Of a stretch of 64,000 nt of DNA, positions 44,650 to 53,452 are shown one piece after another. This DNA is from UBA1926 sp036732005 (GTDB lineage Bacteria; Planctomycetota; Phycisphaerae; Phycisphaerales; UBA1924). The stretch's first letter is position 1; every line of letters starts with the position of its first letter. Location: contig DAINDF010000001.1 of assembly GCA_036732005.1 (NCBI GenBank), positions 124,001-188,000 on the forward strand, read 5' to 3'. Made by a program: the position numbers and the translations under genes. A model generated the notes under the pieces. It was not told the DNA's origin. It did no database searches and saw only the letters and a list, made by a program, of their open reading frames with translations.

Positions 44650-47600
44650 AGACCTTCAGCCGAACGCTGCCGTCCGCGGGATCGTCCCAGACGCTGTTGC
44701 CATCGTTGTGAGCGTGCAGTGGTTCGGAGGGGATGCTCTTGAGCTGACATACAAGACGCCGACAGGTCGCGTCGCGAACGAGCTTCTCTACCGTCACGAT
44801 GAAGGTCGCCTTCAGGTTTTGGAACAAGGGCAACCATGGAGCTTCGACGGTGACGGTGCTCTGTTTCGCTTGGCATCAGAGGCACAGAGAATCCATCTTG
44901 CTCACCTCTTCGACCCGGTCCTGGCAGTCCATACATCCGTAGTTGAGCCGCTTCCGCACCAGATCACTGCTGTCTACGAGTCGATGCTTCCTAGGCAGCC
45001 GCTCCGTTTCTTGCTGGCAGATGATCCAGGTGCCGGCAAGACGATCATGGCTGGGTTGCTCATCAAGGAGCTAATCGTCAGGGGCGATCTGCAGAGGTGC
45101 TTGATTGTCTGTCCTGGCAGCCTTGCCGAGCAGTGGCAGGACGAACTCTATCGCCGCTTCAATCTGCCCTTCGAGATCCTCACAAACGACAAGCTTGAGT
45201 CAGCCCGAACCGGGAATTGGTTCTTGGAGACGAGTCTGGTCATCGCTCGCCTTGACAAGCTGTCTCGGAACGAAGACGTCCAAGACAAGCTCCGCTCTCC
45301 GGATTGTCGGTGGGATTTGGTCGTTTGCGACGAAGCCCACAAGATGTCTGCGACGGCATTCGGAGGGGAGATCAAGTACACCAAGCGATACCGACTTGGC
45401 CAACTTCTCTCCACGCTGACCCGTCATTTTCTTGTCATGACTGCGACGCCACACAACGGCAAAGAAGAGGATTTTCAACTCTTCATGGCCTTGCTGGACG
45501 GCGATCGATTTGAAGGACGTTTTCGAGACGGGGTGCATGTCGCGGACGTCTCCGACCTCATGCGCCGCATGGTTAAGGAGAGTCTGCTCAAGTTCGACGG
45601 CACGCCGCTCTTTCCCGAGCGAATCGCTCACACCGTGCCCTACAAGCTCTCGTCTCAAGAGGCGCATCTGTACAAGGCGGTGACCGAGTATGTCCGCGAG
45701 GAGTTCAATAGGGTTGAGGCCCTTCAGAACGATAAGCAGGCGGGCACCGTCGGTTTCGCACTGACCATTCTGCAACGTCGCTTAGCCTCATCACCAGAAG
45801 CGATCTACCAGTCGCTACGTCGACGGCGAGAGCGTCTGGAGAGTCGACTCCGCGAGTTCGAGGTGCTCCAGCGAGGCGAACAGTCAAAGTCGTTCGCGGC
45901 ACTCAGCACTGGGCTCGACGCGGAGGACGTTGAGGACCTTGAAGACGCTCCAGACGACGAAGTCCAAGCGGTTGAGGAACAAGTCCTTGACCAAGCAACC
46001 GCGGCCCGATCGATCGAGGAGCTCAAGATCGAGATCCGCACTCTTCGGGGACTCGAAGAGCTTGCCCAGCAAGTTCGGAAGGACAACGCTGATACCAAGT
46101 GGCGAGAACTGGCAAGCCTACTGGACACCATCTTCCGGGCAGCTGGCAGTGGGGTAGATTCAACCACCGAGGGCACGGACTCGACTCCGCCTGGTCCGAA
46201 GTCTTCACCGCACCAAAAGCTGGTCATCTTCACTGAGCATCGCGACACGCTCAACTACCTGCGAAGTCGGATCACCACTCGACTGGGCCGTGAGGAGGCA
46301 GTCGTCGTGATTCACGGCGGCATGGGGCGAGAAGATCGACTGCGTGCCCAGGAGAGCTTTCGCCACGACCCGTCAGTCCAGGTACTGCTCGCGACCGACG
46401 CTGCCGGCGAAGGCATCAACCTCCAGCGTGCGCATCTCATGGTCAACTATGACTTGCCGTGGAATCCCAACCGTCTAGAGCAGCGGTTCGGACGCATCCA
46501 CCGGATTGGCCAGACTGAGGTGTGCCACCTGTGGAATCTCGTAGCAGACGAGACTCGGGAAGGCGACGTCTATCACCGCCTACTCGACAAGCTTGACATG
46601 GCTCGCACGGCACTCGGCGGCCGCGTGTTCGATGTCCTTGGCAAGCTCCATTTTGACGGCAAACCGCTACGCGAACTCCTGATCGAGGCTATCCGATACG
46701 GCGAGCAGCCTGAAGTGAAGGCCAGGCTGTCGCAGGTCGTCGATGAGGCCGTGGATCGGAACCGACTCCAGGAGTTGCTTGAGGAGCGTGCCCTTGTCCG
46801 CGACGGCATGGACTCCACCAAGGTCCAACGTATTCGGGAGGACATGGAACGAGCGGAGGCGAGGCGGCTCCAGCCTCACTACATCGAGTCGTTCTTCAAG
46901 GAGGCCTTTGCCCGGCTCGGCGGCACGCTTCGTCAGCGAGAGCCCCGCCGGTACGAGGTCACGCATGTTCCCGCCGTCGTGCGCAATCGGGATCGCCTGA
47001 TTGGCGTTGGCGAGCCGGTGCTTGCACGGTATGAGCGGATCACATTCGAGAAGTCGCTGATCTCGCCGCAAGGTCAACCCCTCGCCGCGTTCGTCTGCCC
47101 CGGACACCCGCTGCTCGACGCGACCATCGATCTCACTCTCGAACGCAATCGCGACCTCTTGAAGCGGGGGTCCGTTCTCGTCGATGAGTCCGACCCAGGG
47201 ACCGAGCCTCGCGTGCTCTTCTTCCTCGAACACGCCCTCCAAGATTCGAGTCACACGAGAACCGGTGATCGCCGCGTGATCTCGAAGCGGATGCTGTACG
47301 TCGAGATGATGCGGGACGGAAGCGTGAAGCACCTTCACTATGCCCCGTACCTCGACTATCGACCCCTCGCGGACGACGAACCGTCAAGCTCCGACCTGAT
47401 GGGTCGCCCTGAGTGCTCTTGGATCACCCGTGACTTGGAGAGAGCGGCTCAATCGCACGCCATCGAGTCAGTTGTTCCGGAACACCTGCACGAGGTTCGC
47501 AAGCCACGGCTGGAGCTGATCTCCAAGACCGAAGCCCAGGTCAAGGACCGCTTGACCAAGGAGATCACCTATTGGGACCACAGGGCTCAGAAGCTCAAGG

Positions 47601-48202
47601 ACCAGGAGCAGGCCGGCAAGCCCAACGATCGGCTGAACTCTGACGAAGCGAAGAAGCGAGCCGACCTCCTTGAAGCGAGATTGTCGAAGCGGCTCGAGGA
47701 ACTCAAGCTCGAAGCACAGATCTCCCCGCTTCCGCCGGTAGTCCTTGGGGGCGTTCTCGTTGTGCCCGCTGGCCTGGTCGCCGAAATGCGAGGAGGGGCA
47801 GCGACGACACTCCGTGTGGCAGACACACAAGCAAGCGCAGCCAGAGCCCGTCAGGTCGTAATGGAGACGGAGCGCCGACTGGGTTTCGACCCGACCGACC
47901 GCGAGTTCGAGCGACTCGGCTACGACATCGAGAGTCGCATTCCCGGAACGGGGAAGCTCCGCTTCATCGAGGTCAAGGGTCGGGTGTCCGGCTCCGAGAC
48001 GATCACCGTGACTCGCAACGAGGTGCTGTACTCGCTCAACAAGCCAGAGCAGTTCATCCTCGCCATCGTGGAGTTCCTCAATGACTCCGAGCACAAGCTG
48101 CACTATGTGCGGCGGCCATTCCAGAAGGAGCCGGACTTTGGCGTGACCAGCGTCAACTACTCCTTTGCCGAGCTCTTGGCCAAGGCGGAGGAGCCGTCAT
48201 GA
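44639..48202 (+). CDS. SNF2-type helicase with DUF3883 domain (DrmD-like)
   Basis: The 1187-residue protein has a Walker A DDPGAGKTIMAG at about 128, DEAH box CDEAHKM at about 231 and MTATPHNG (motif III). A helicase C domain has HGGMGREDR, ATDAAGEGINLQ and QRFGRIHRIGQ (about 615-625). Helical inserts lie between the halves, and the C-terminal DUF3883 nuclease-related domain at about 1080-1150 has FIEVKG. This architecture and the DDPGAGKT variant are those of DISARM DrmD and its relatives. All motor residues are present. It is coupled to the GTPase gene by an ATGA overlap. Confidence 0.93.
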   Translation: MRLEDLQPNAAVRGIVPDAVAIVVSVQWFGGDALELTYKTPTGRVANELLYRHDEGRLQVLEQGQPWSFDGDGALFRLASEAQRIHLAHLFDPVLAVHTSVVEPLPHQITAVYESMLPRQPLRFLLADDPGAGKTIMAGLLIKELIVRGDLQRCLIVCPGSLAEQWQDELYRRFNLPFEILTNDKLESARTGNWFLETSLVIARLDKLSRNEDVQDKLRSPDCRWDLVVCDEAHKMSATAFGGEIKYTKRYRLGQLLSTLTRHFLVMTATPHNGKEEDFQLFMALLDGDRFEGRFRDGVHVADVSDLMRRMVKESLLKFDGTPLFPERIAHTVPYKLSSQEAHLYKAVTEYVREEFNRVEALQNDKQAGTVGFALTILQRRLASSPEAIYQSLRRRRERLESRLREFEVLQRGEQSKSFAALSTGLDAEDVEDLEDAPDDEVQAVEEQVLDQATAARSIEELKIEIRTLRGLEELAQQVRKDNADTKWRELASLLDTIFRAAGSGVDSTTEGTDSTPPGPKSSPHQKLVIFTEHRDTLNYLRSRITTRLGREEAVVVIHGGMGREDRLRAQESFRHDPSVQVLLATDAAGEGINLQRAHLMVNYDLPWNPNRLEQRFGRIHRIGQTEVCHLWNLVADETREGDVYHRLLDKLDMARTALGGRVFDVLGKLHFDGKPLRELLIEAIRYGEQPEVKARLSQVVDEAVDRNRLQELLEERALVRDGMDSTKVQRIREDMERAEARRLQPHYIESFFKEAFARLGGTLRQREPRRYEVTHVPAVVRNRDRLIGVGEPVLARYERITFEKSLISPQGQPLAAFVCPGHPLLDATIDLTLERNRDLLKRGSVLVDESDPGTEPRVLFFLEHALQDSSHTRTGDRRVISKRMLYVEMMRDGSVKHLHYAPYLDYRPLADDEPSSSDLMGRPECSWITRDLERAAQSHAIESVVPEHLHEVRKPRLELISKTEAQVKDRLTKEITYWDHRAQKLKDQEQAGKPNDRLNSDEAKKRADLLEARLSKRLEELKLEAQISPLPPVVLGGVLVVPAGLVAEMRGGAATTLRVADTQASAARARQVVMETERRLGFDPTDREFERLGYDIESRIPGTGKLRFIEVKGRVSGSETITVTRNEVLYSLNKPEQFILAIVEFLNDSEHKLHYVRRPFQKEPDFGVTSVNYSFAELLAKAEEPS

Positions 48203-50490
48203 CGCAGGCCGTTGCTCCCAGCCTAGACGACACGCTGCTACTCAGGCAGCTCGCTTCCGCCTTGTCATGGTTCGACCAACACCTCACCCAACCCGCTGAC
48301 CGCGTGGAGCTGGAGGGCTGGAAGGAGCGGCTAGAGCAGATCGACCACGCTTCGCGACAGGCGATGGACTCGGCGATCGCGTTGATGGGCGAGAGCGGAG
48401 CCGGGAAGTCGAGCCTGCTCAACGCACTGCTTGGGATGGACCTCCTCCCGCACGACGCCGGCAGTGCGGTTACGGCCTCGGTGACAGAGATCCGGTTCGC
48501 TCCCGCGGGCTTTCGGCTCACGGCCACGCTAGAGGAACGCCAAGCGTTCCTCGACAACTTCGCCGCGGCGTGCCGCAGGCTTCGGGAAGCACTCGCCGAG
48601 GATTCCGGTGGCGAGGCCGTTTCGGCTCTGGCGGTCGATGAATCCGACGCGTCCTTCGTTCGTTCCGTGTGCGGGATGGACCCCGTCGAGTTGTTTAAGG
48701 AGGCTGCCGAAGGCACTGAGTCAAGCTACCTGCTCCCCGAGGTGCGAGACGCTCTCGAAGCGGGCGGTACTCTCGTCAACACCTTTGGCGACATGCAGAC
48801 CGATGAGCTGCGGTCCGCGTGTCGCGACTGCCTCAGCAGCCGCAGGCCGTTGTGGCCGCTGATCCGGAGTGTGGTCATCGAGGGCCCGTTCCCGCTACTT
48901 CGCGAGGGACTTCGGCTTGTTGATGTTCCAGGGCTGAACGACCCGGACCCGGTTCGCAATCGCATCGCCCAAGATGCCCTGCAGTCGGCCCAGTTGGTCT
49001 GGCTCGTGCTGAACGGTAAGCGAGCCATGACGGGCGAGATCATGCGGTTCCTGACCGAGTCCAGGCTACTGACGAAGCTGGAGCTGGAAGGTCGTCTGCG
49101 CTCACTCGTCGCCGTCACCACCCATGCAGACCAGTTCGATGACGGGGCCCTCATCCAAGAGTTCGATCTCTCAGAGGATGTCGACCTCGAAACACTACTG
49201 AAGCACCATCGGGCACGCATCGAGAAGGAAGTCAGGCGATCGCTCCGACGGGCATGGGACGAGACGGTCGCCATGGCTGGCGACCACGTCGATATCGAGA
49301 CCGCAGAGTCCGGCCGACAGCGGCTGGAAGCTCTCCCATTCTTCTCCGTGTCGTCCACCGATTCGCTGTTGCTCCGCCGCATCGTCAGATCGAAGAAGCC
49401 GCCGACATTCGAGAAGGACGAGCAAACCGGAATCCCGATGCTCACTCGCTGGATCGCCGGAGACTTCATCGCCCACGAGCAGCGGGCACACCGCGAGCGG
49501 GTCGTGCGGCAAGCCATGGAACTTCGCGAGGCCATCCGCTCCACGCTCTCCCGCCGCGAGGACATCAAGCGGAAGCTCGCCGGCCTCGGCAAGGGGCAGA
49601 AAGGAGGGCTGAAGGGGACTAAGGACCGTGCCCGCGACTTTCTCGAAGAACGCCTCCAAGAGCACCTCGCCCAAGCCAAACAAGAAGCGGAAGCCCAAGC
49701 CCAGAAGGTGAAGGCAGCGATGGACAGCGGCATGGAGGCCGCCGAACACGAACTCACCCACGCGATCCCCGAACGCCTGGGTGGCATCCACTGGGCCACG
49801 CTCCGGGCGATCTGCCGACGCGGCGGTGTATTCAGCGGCTCCACCAAGCAGTGGGACCTGCCGGCGGACATTGCCGACGAGGTGACCAAGCGAGTCGTGT
49901 TCCGATGGGCGGAGCTTTTTGAGACTTTCGCCGAGCGTTTCCTCGATGACGCGGCTCTCAAGAGCGGCGACCTGCTGTCGCTTCACTCGCACTTCCTCTT
50001 TGACGCCATCGTCCAGGTCGTGGGCGACGGCATCCCCGGGCTCGACCGCCTCAAGGAGCCGACGCGGCAGCTCCAGTTTGAGTTGGACATGATTCAGACG
50101 GAGATCACGGAGAGTCTCCGTCACGCACGGATGTCGTTCGAGCGTGACCTCGTCAACCTGCTCCGCAGGCACCTCGCTCCGGCTTTTGAGCGGGCGGCGG
50201 GCGAGAGCGGGACCGGCATGAAGCAACGGATGGTCGCCGCCATCTGCAAGCACCTTGATGACGCCGCACCCACGCTTCTCCCCACCCTCGCACGCGACCT
50301 CGACCAGAAGGTCACGGAAGTCAACCTGATTCTCGTTGACCAGGTCACCCGAGCCCACAAGTCCGTCCGCCAGGTCGCTCGCCACGAAGAGACCAACCTC
50401 GAAGTCGCCCTCTTCGAGACATCGCCGGAGCAACTGATCGAAATCGCCAACACCATCGCCCGCGGACTGAGTCTTCTCGACGCCGCATGA
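48199..50490 (+). CDS. Dynamin-like large GTPase of the defence-type cassette
   Basis: The 763-residue protein has a dynamin-family G domain: G1 GESGAGKSS at 64-72, a switch region with SAVTASVTE, G3 DVPGLND at about 241-247 and a G4-like TTHADQFDD. Long helical, Gln/Glu/Ala/Lys-rich regions follow (about 420-530, then 590-760) that fit the stalk of bacterial dynamin-like proteins. No membrane helix or paddle is obvious. The start overlaps the helicase stop (ATGA) and the methylase begins 15 nt after its stop, so it is a fixed part of the operon. In other systems dynamin-like proteins act at membranes or as defence effectors; here its role is unknown. Confidence 0.88.
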   Translation: MTQAVAPSLDDTLLLRQLASALSWFDQHLTQPADRVELEGWKERLEQIDHASRQAMDSAIALMGESGAGKSSLLNALLGMDLLPHDAGSAVTASVTEIRFAPAGFRLTATLEERQAFLDNFAAACRRLREALAEDSGGEAVSALAVDESDASFVRSVCGMDPVELFKEAAEGTESSYLLPEVRDALEAGGTLVNTFGDMQTDELRSACRDCLSSRRPLWPLIRSVVIEGPFPLLREGLRLVDVPGLNDPDPVRNRIAQDALQSAQLVWLVLNGKRAMTGEIMRFLTESRLLTKLELEGRLRSLVAVTTHADQFDDGALIQEFDLSEDVDLETLLKHHRARIEKEVRRSLRRAWDETVAMAGDHVDIETAESGRQRLEALPFFSVSSTDSLLLRRIVRSKKPPTFEKDEQTGIPMLTRWIAGDFIAHEQRAHRERVVRQAMELREAIRSTLSRREDIKRKLAGLGKGQKGGLKGTKDRARDFLEERLQEHLAQAKQEAEAQAQKVKAAMDSGMEAAEHELTHAIPERLGGIHWATLRAICRRGGVFSGSTKQWDLPADIADEVTKRVVFRWAELFETFAERFLDDAALKSGDLLSLHSHFLFDAIVQVVGDGIPGLDRLKEPTRQLQFELDMIQTEITESLRHARMSFERDLVNLLRRHLAPAFERAAGESGTGMKQRMVAAICKHLDDAAPTLLPTLARDLDQKVTEVNLILVDQVTRAHKSVRQVARHEETNLEVALFETSPEQLIEIANTIARGLSLLDAA

Positions 50491-50505
50491 CCGCCCGGAG
50501 CCACC

Positions 50506-53211
50506 GTGACCACGAAGCAGACCAAGACCGACCTACCGCCCCGCAAGAAGCTCATCGAGGTGGCCCTGCCGCTGGAGGCGATCAATGCCGCCTGTAAGGC
50601 CGACAAGGACCGAAAGACGGGTCACATCCGGAACATCCACAAGTGGTTCGCTCCGATGCCGCTTCCGGCACTTCGAGCCCTGATTTTCGCATCGGTTGTT
50701 GATGCTCCGGAGAGTGAACATGATCTTGAGTTGCTTTTGGGCGAGCTCGCAGACCTAGTCGAGAGCGGCCCAGTTCCACCCCCGACGACGGTTCTCGCTG
50801 CAGCACGAAGTCGGGTTCGAGACAGTCTTTGGGGCACTGATCTGCGCGTTCTCGATCCATTCTGTGGCGGTGGCTCAACACTTGTCGAAGCACAGCGGCT
50901 CGGTCTCCCCGCAGAGGGTTCCGACCTTAATCCGATTCCGGTGCTGATCGCGACCTCACTTACATCTATTCCGCCGCGACACAGAGGTGCTCATTCACTC
51001 ACAAATCCAGCGCTTGTTGCGTCCCCTGAGTCTTTGGATGGATTCCTTGAGGATGTTCGACACTACGCCAACCGCATCCGATCCCGAGTTCTCGACGAGA
51101 TCGGAGCCATGTATCCGACGGCACCAAACGGCGACAGGGTTATTTACTGGTGGTGGGCTCACGCCGTGCCGAGTCCAGACCCTGCATTTCGGGGCTGCCT
51201 CACGCCATTGACTACGACTTGGTGGTTGTCACGCCGGTCCGGCGAGCAGTGCCATCTCGTTCCTCACGCGGATGCCGTCAATCGCGTAATGCGGTTCAGC
51301 ATCGCCAACTCGGGCGAGGCTGCGGAGGCGAGCAAGTCACGATGCTTGTTCTCCGACACCCCAATCTCGTACGAGTATGTCCGTGAGCAGGCACAGCAAG
51401 GCCAGTTGCATCACATGCTGCTCGCCTACGCGTCCGACGGCGAAGCGGGCCGTAAGTACTGGATTCCCGATGAGATGTCAGCAAGCGCCGCTGATGTCGC
51501 CGCTCCCACCGACCTTCCTGAGCTGGAGATCCCGGAGAATGGGCTCGGTGTGAGTGTCGGCAACTACTCGGTGAGAGCATGGTCCCAGTTGTTTACTCCG
51601 CGTCAGCAGCAAATGCTGAGAGCGTTCGCCGCTGCAATCGCGGACTTGCCAAGAGCAATTCAGGCGGATGGTGGGAGTGAGGACTACGCGAAAGATGTGA
51701 CGACCGTCATTGGGCTGTGCTTCGGCAAGCTGGTGCAGGCGTCGTCAACCATCGTGCGGCTGAATGTGCGGAAAGGGCCGTCGCCGAAGGCCGAGCCAGC
51801 GTTTGCTCGCGGAGATATCCAGTTGAACTGGGACTTTGCGGAGACGAACCCATTCGGTGGAAGCGTGGGAGACTGGAGTCAGGTCGTCACTACATCTCTT
51901 CGAGCATACGGGCTCGTCGACAGCACTGGACCGGCTGCAACCGTATACCAAGCTGACGCACGTGGAGCGGGGGACCGACATCCGGGGCAATATCTGATTG
52001 TCTCGGACCCGCCGTATTTTGCAGCCATTGGGTATGCGGATCTATCCGAGTACTTTTACTACTGGCTGAGGATGGCACTAAGGGAAGTACATCCGCAACT
52101 CTTGAGCACACTCGGTGTACCCAAAACTACCGAGCTGATCGCGTCGCCAGGACGGCATGGGGGCAGACACGCGGCAGCGAAGTATTTTGTGGAGGGCTTC
52201 ACTGAGACGTTTAGGCGTCTCGCTCAAGTCGGTTCTCCGCGGCATCCCATGGTCATCGTGTATGCGCAGCAACAGAAGGAACAGAAGGCCAGTGGCGTTG
52301 CGACAACCGGCTGGGAGGCGATGCTCGAAGCGATCATCGCCGCGGATCTAGCTATCACCGGCACGTGGCCGATTTGGGGCACCGGGTCCGCCAGAATGCG
52401 TGCACACGGCTCGAACTCATTGGCCTCGTACATCGTCATGGTGTGTCGGCCGGCCGCTGCTGACCGAGCGGCCGCATCCAGGCGGGAGTTCGTCGCGACG
52501 CTTCGGGCAGAACTCCCACAAGCTATCCGCCATCTCCAGAAGGGGAGTGTTGCTCCGGTCGACTTCGCTCAGGCAGCAATCGGCCCGGGGATGTCGGTGT
52601 TTACCCGATACGCTCGGGTGGTTGACGCCGAGGGACAGTCACTCCGCGTTCGGGATGCACTGTCAATCATCAACTCTGCTCTGGACGAAGTTCTGGCGGA
52701 GCAGGAAGGCGATTTCGACGCCGACAGCCGCTGGGCACTCGCGTGGTTCGAACAGAACGGATTCGGCGAAGGCGACTACGGCGTTGCCGAGACGCTGAGC
52801 AAAGCAAAGAACACGAGTGTTGAAGGTCTTAGACAAGCAGGAATACTCGCGTCCGCTCGGGGAAAGGTGAGACTTCTCAAGCCCAGCGAGTTGCCGGACT
52901 CATGGGATCCACTCACCGATACCCGGCTCACGACGTGGGAGATGGTTCATCATCTCATCAGGGCGTACGAGAGCGGCGGCGAGGCGGGGGCTGCCGCACT
53001 TGTGGCGAAGCTTGGAGGCAACGCTGAGACTGCGAGAGAGCTCTGCTACCGCCTCTACGCTTTGTCGGAACGGAAGAGCCGCACAGCGGAAGCCACCGCT
53101 TACAACGCTCTCGTGCAGAGCTGGCCGGAGATCGTCAGGCTTGCCCGAGGACAAAGGCGGTCGGGCCCGGTGGCGGACACCGGCCTCTTTACTGACGACG
53201 ACGAGGAGTGA
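50506..53211 (+). CDS. DUF1156 adenine-specific DNA methyltransferase
   Basis: The GTG start gives 901 residues. The N-terminal DUF1156 part has IHKWFAPMPLPALRALIFAS. SAM-binding motif I is DPFCGGGST at about 118, and the catalytic motif SDPPYF is at about 500, consistent with an N6-adenine or N4-cytosine amino-methyltransferase. The long insert in which relatives carry a zinc-ribbon with Cys pairs here reads HAVPSPDPAFRGC, with most Cys lost. The C-terminal 300 residues are helical. In DISARM-related loci such a methylase marks self DNA. It starts 15 nt after the GTPase stop. Confidence 0.9.
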   Translation: MTTKQTKTDLPPRKKLIEVALPLEAINAACKADKDRKTGHIRNIHKWFAPMPLPALRALIFASVVDAPESEHDLELLLGELADLVESGPVPPPTTVLAAARSRVRDSLWGTDLRVLDPFCGGGSTLVEAQRLGLPAEGSDLNPIPVLIATSLTSIPPRHRGAHSLTNPALVASPESLDGFLEDVRHYANRIRSRVLDEIGAMYPTAPNGDRVIYWWWAHAVPSPDPAFRGCLTPLTTTWWLSRRSGEQCHLVPHADAVNRVMRFSIANSGEAAEASKSRCLFSDTPISYEYVREQAQQGQLHHMLLAYASDGEAGRKYWIPDEMSASAADVAAPTDLPELEIPENGLGVSVGNYSVRAWSQLFTPRQQQMLRAFAAAIADLPRAIQADGGSEDYAKDVTTVIGLCFGKLVQASSTIVRLNVRKGPSPKAEPAFARGDIQLNWDFAETNPFGGSVGDWSQVVTTSLRAYGLVDSTGPAATVYQADARGAGDRHPGQYLIVSDPPYFAAIGYADLSEYFYYWLRMALREVHPQLLSTLGVPKTTELIASPGRHGGRHAAAKYFVEGFTETFRRLAQVGSPRHPMVIVYAQQQKEQKASGVATTGWEAMLEAIIAADLAITGTWPIWGTGSARMRAHGSNSLASYIVMVCRPAAADRAAASRREFVATLRAELPQAIRHLQKGSVAPVDFAQAAIGPGMSVFTRYARVVDAEGQSLRVRDALSIINSALDEVLAEQEGDFDADSRWALAWFEQNGFGEGDYGVAETLSKAKNTSVEGLRQAGILASARGKVRLLKPSELPDSWDPLTDTRLTTWEMVHHLIRAYESGGEAGAAALVAKLGGNAETARELCYRLYALSERKSRTAEATAYNALVQSWPEIVRLARGQRRSGPVADTGLFTDDDEE

Positions 53212-53222
53212 GGAGACCAGCC

Positions 53223-53450
53223 ATGCCACGACGTGTCTATGCGGACATCCCGGGCCACAAGAAGTTCGACGCCGACCTCTCGTCGCTCGGCAGCCTCGCG
53301 AAGCGGCTCGCCGAGGATGCCGAGTCCAAGCTCGCCAAAGCCAAGACGGACAAGGAGCGTCAGGGCTTCGAGCTGCTTGCACGGGAACTCGCGGCGATGA
53401 CATCGAAGGCCCGTGACCTGCGGCACACGCTCTGGGAGGCGACGGAGTAA
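53223..53450 (+). CDS. Small helical protein of the cassette (75 aa)
   Basis: The ATG at 53223 has GAGGAG upstream and lies 11 nt after the methylase stop; the DUF262 gene starts 2 nt after its stop. The product is charged and almost fully helical, with a coiled-coil-like pattern (LAKRLAEDAESKLAKAKTDKERQGFELLARELAAM). No family is recognised. Its conserved-looking placement between methylase and DUF262 suggests an adaptor or regulatory subunit. Confidence 0.75.
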   Translation: MPRRVYADIPGHKKFDADLSSLGSLAKRLAEDAESKLAKAKTDKERQGFELLARELAAMTSKARDLRHTLWEATE

Positions 53451-53452
53451 CC

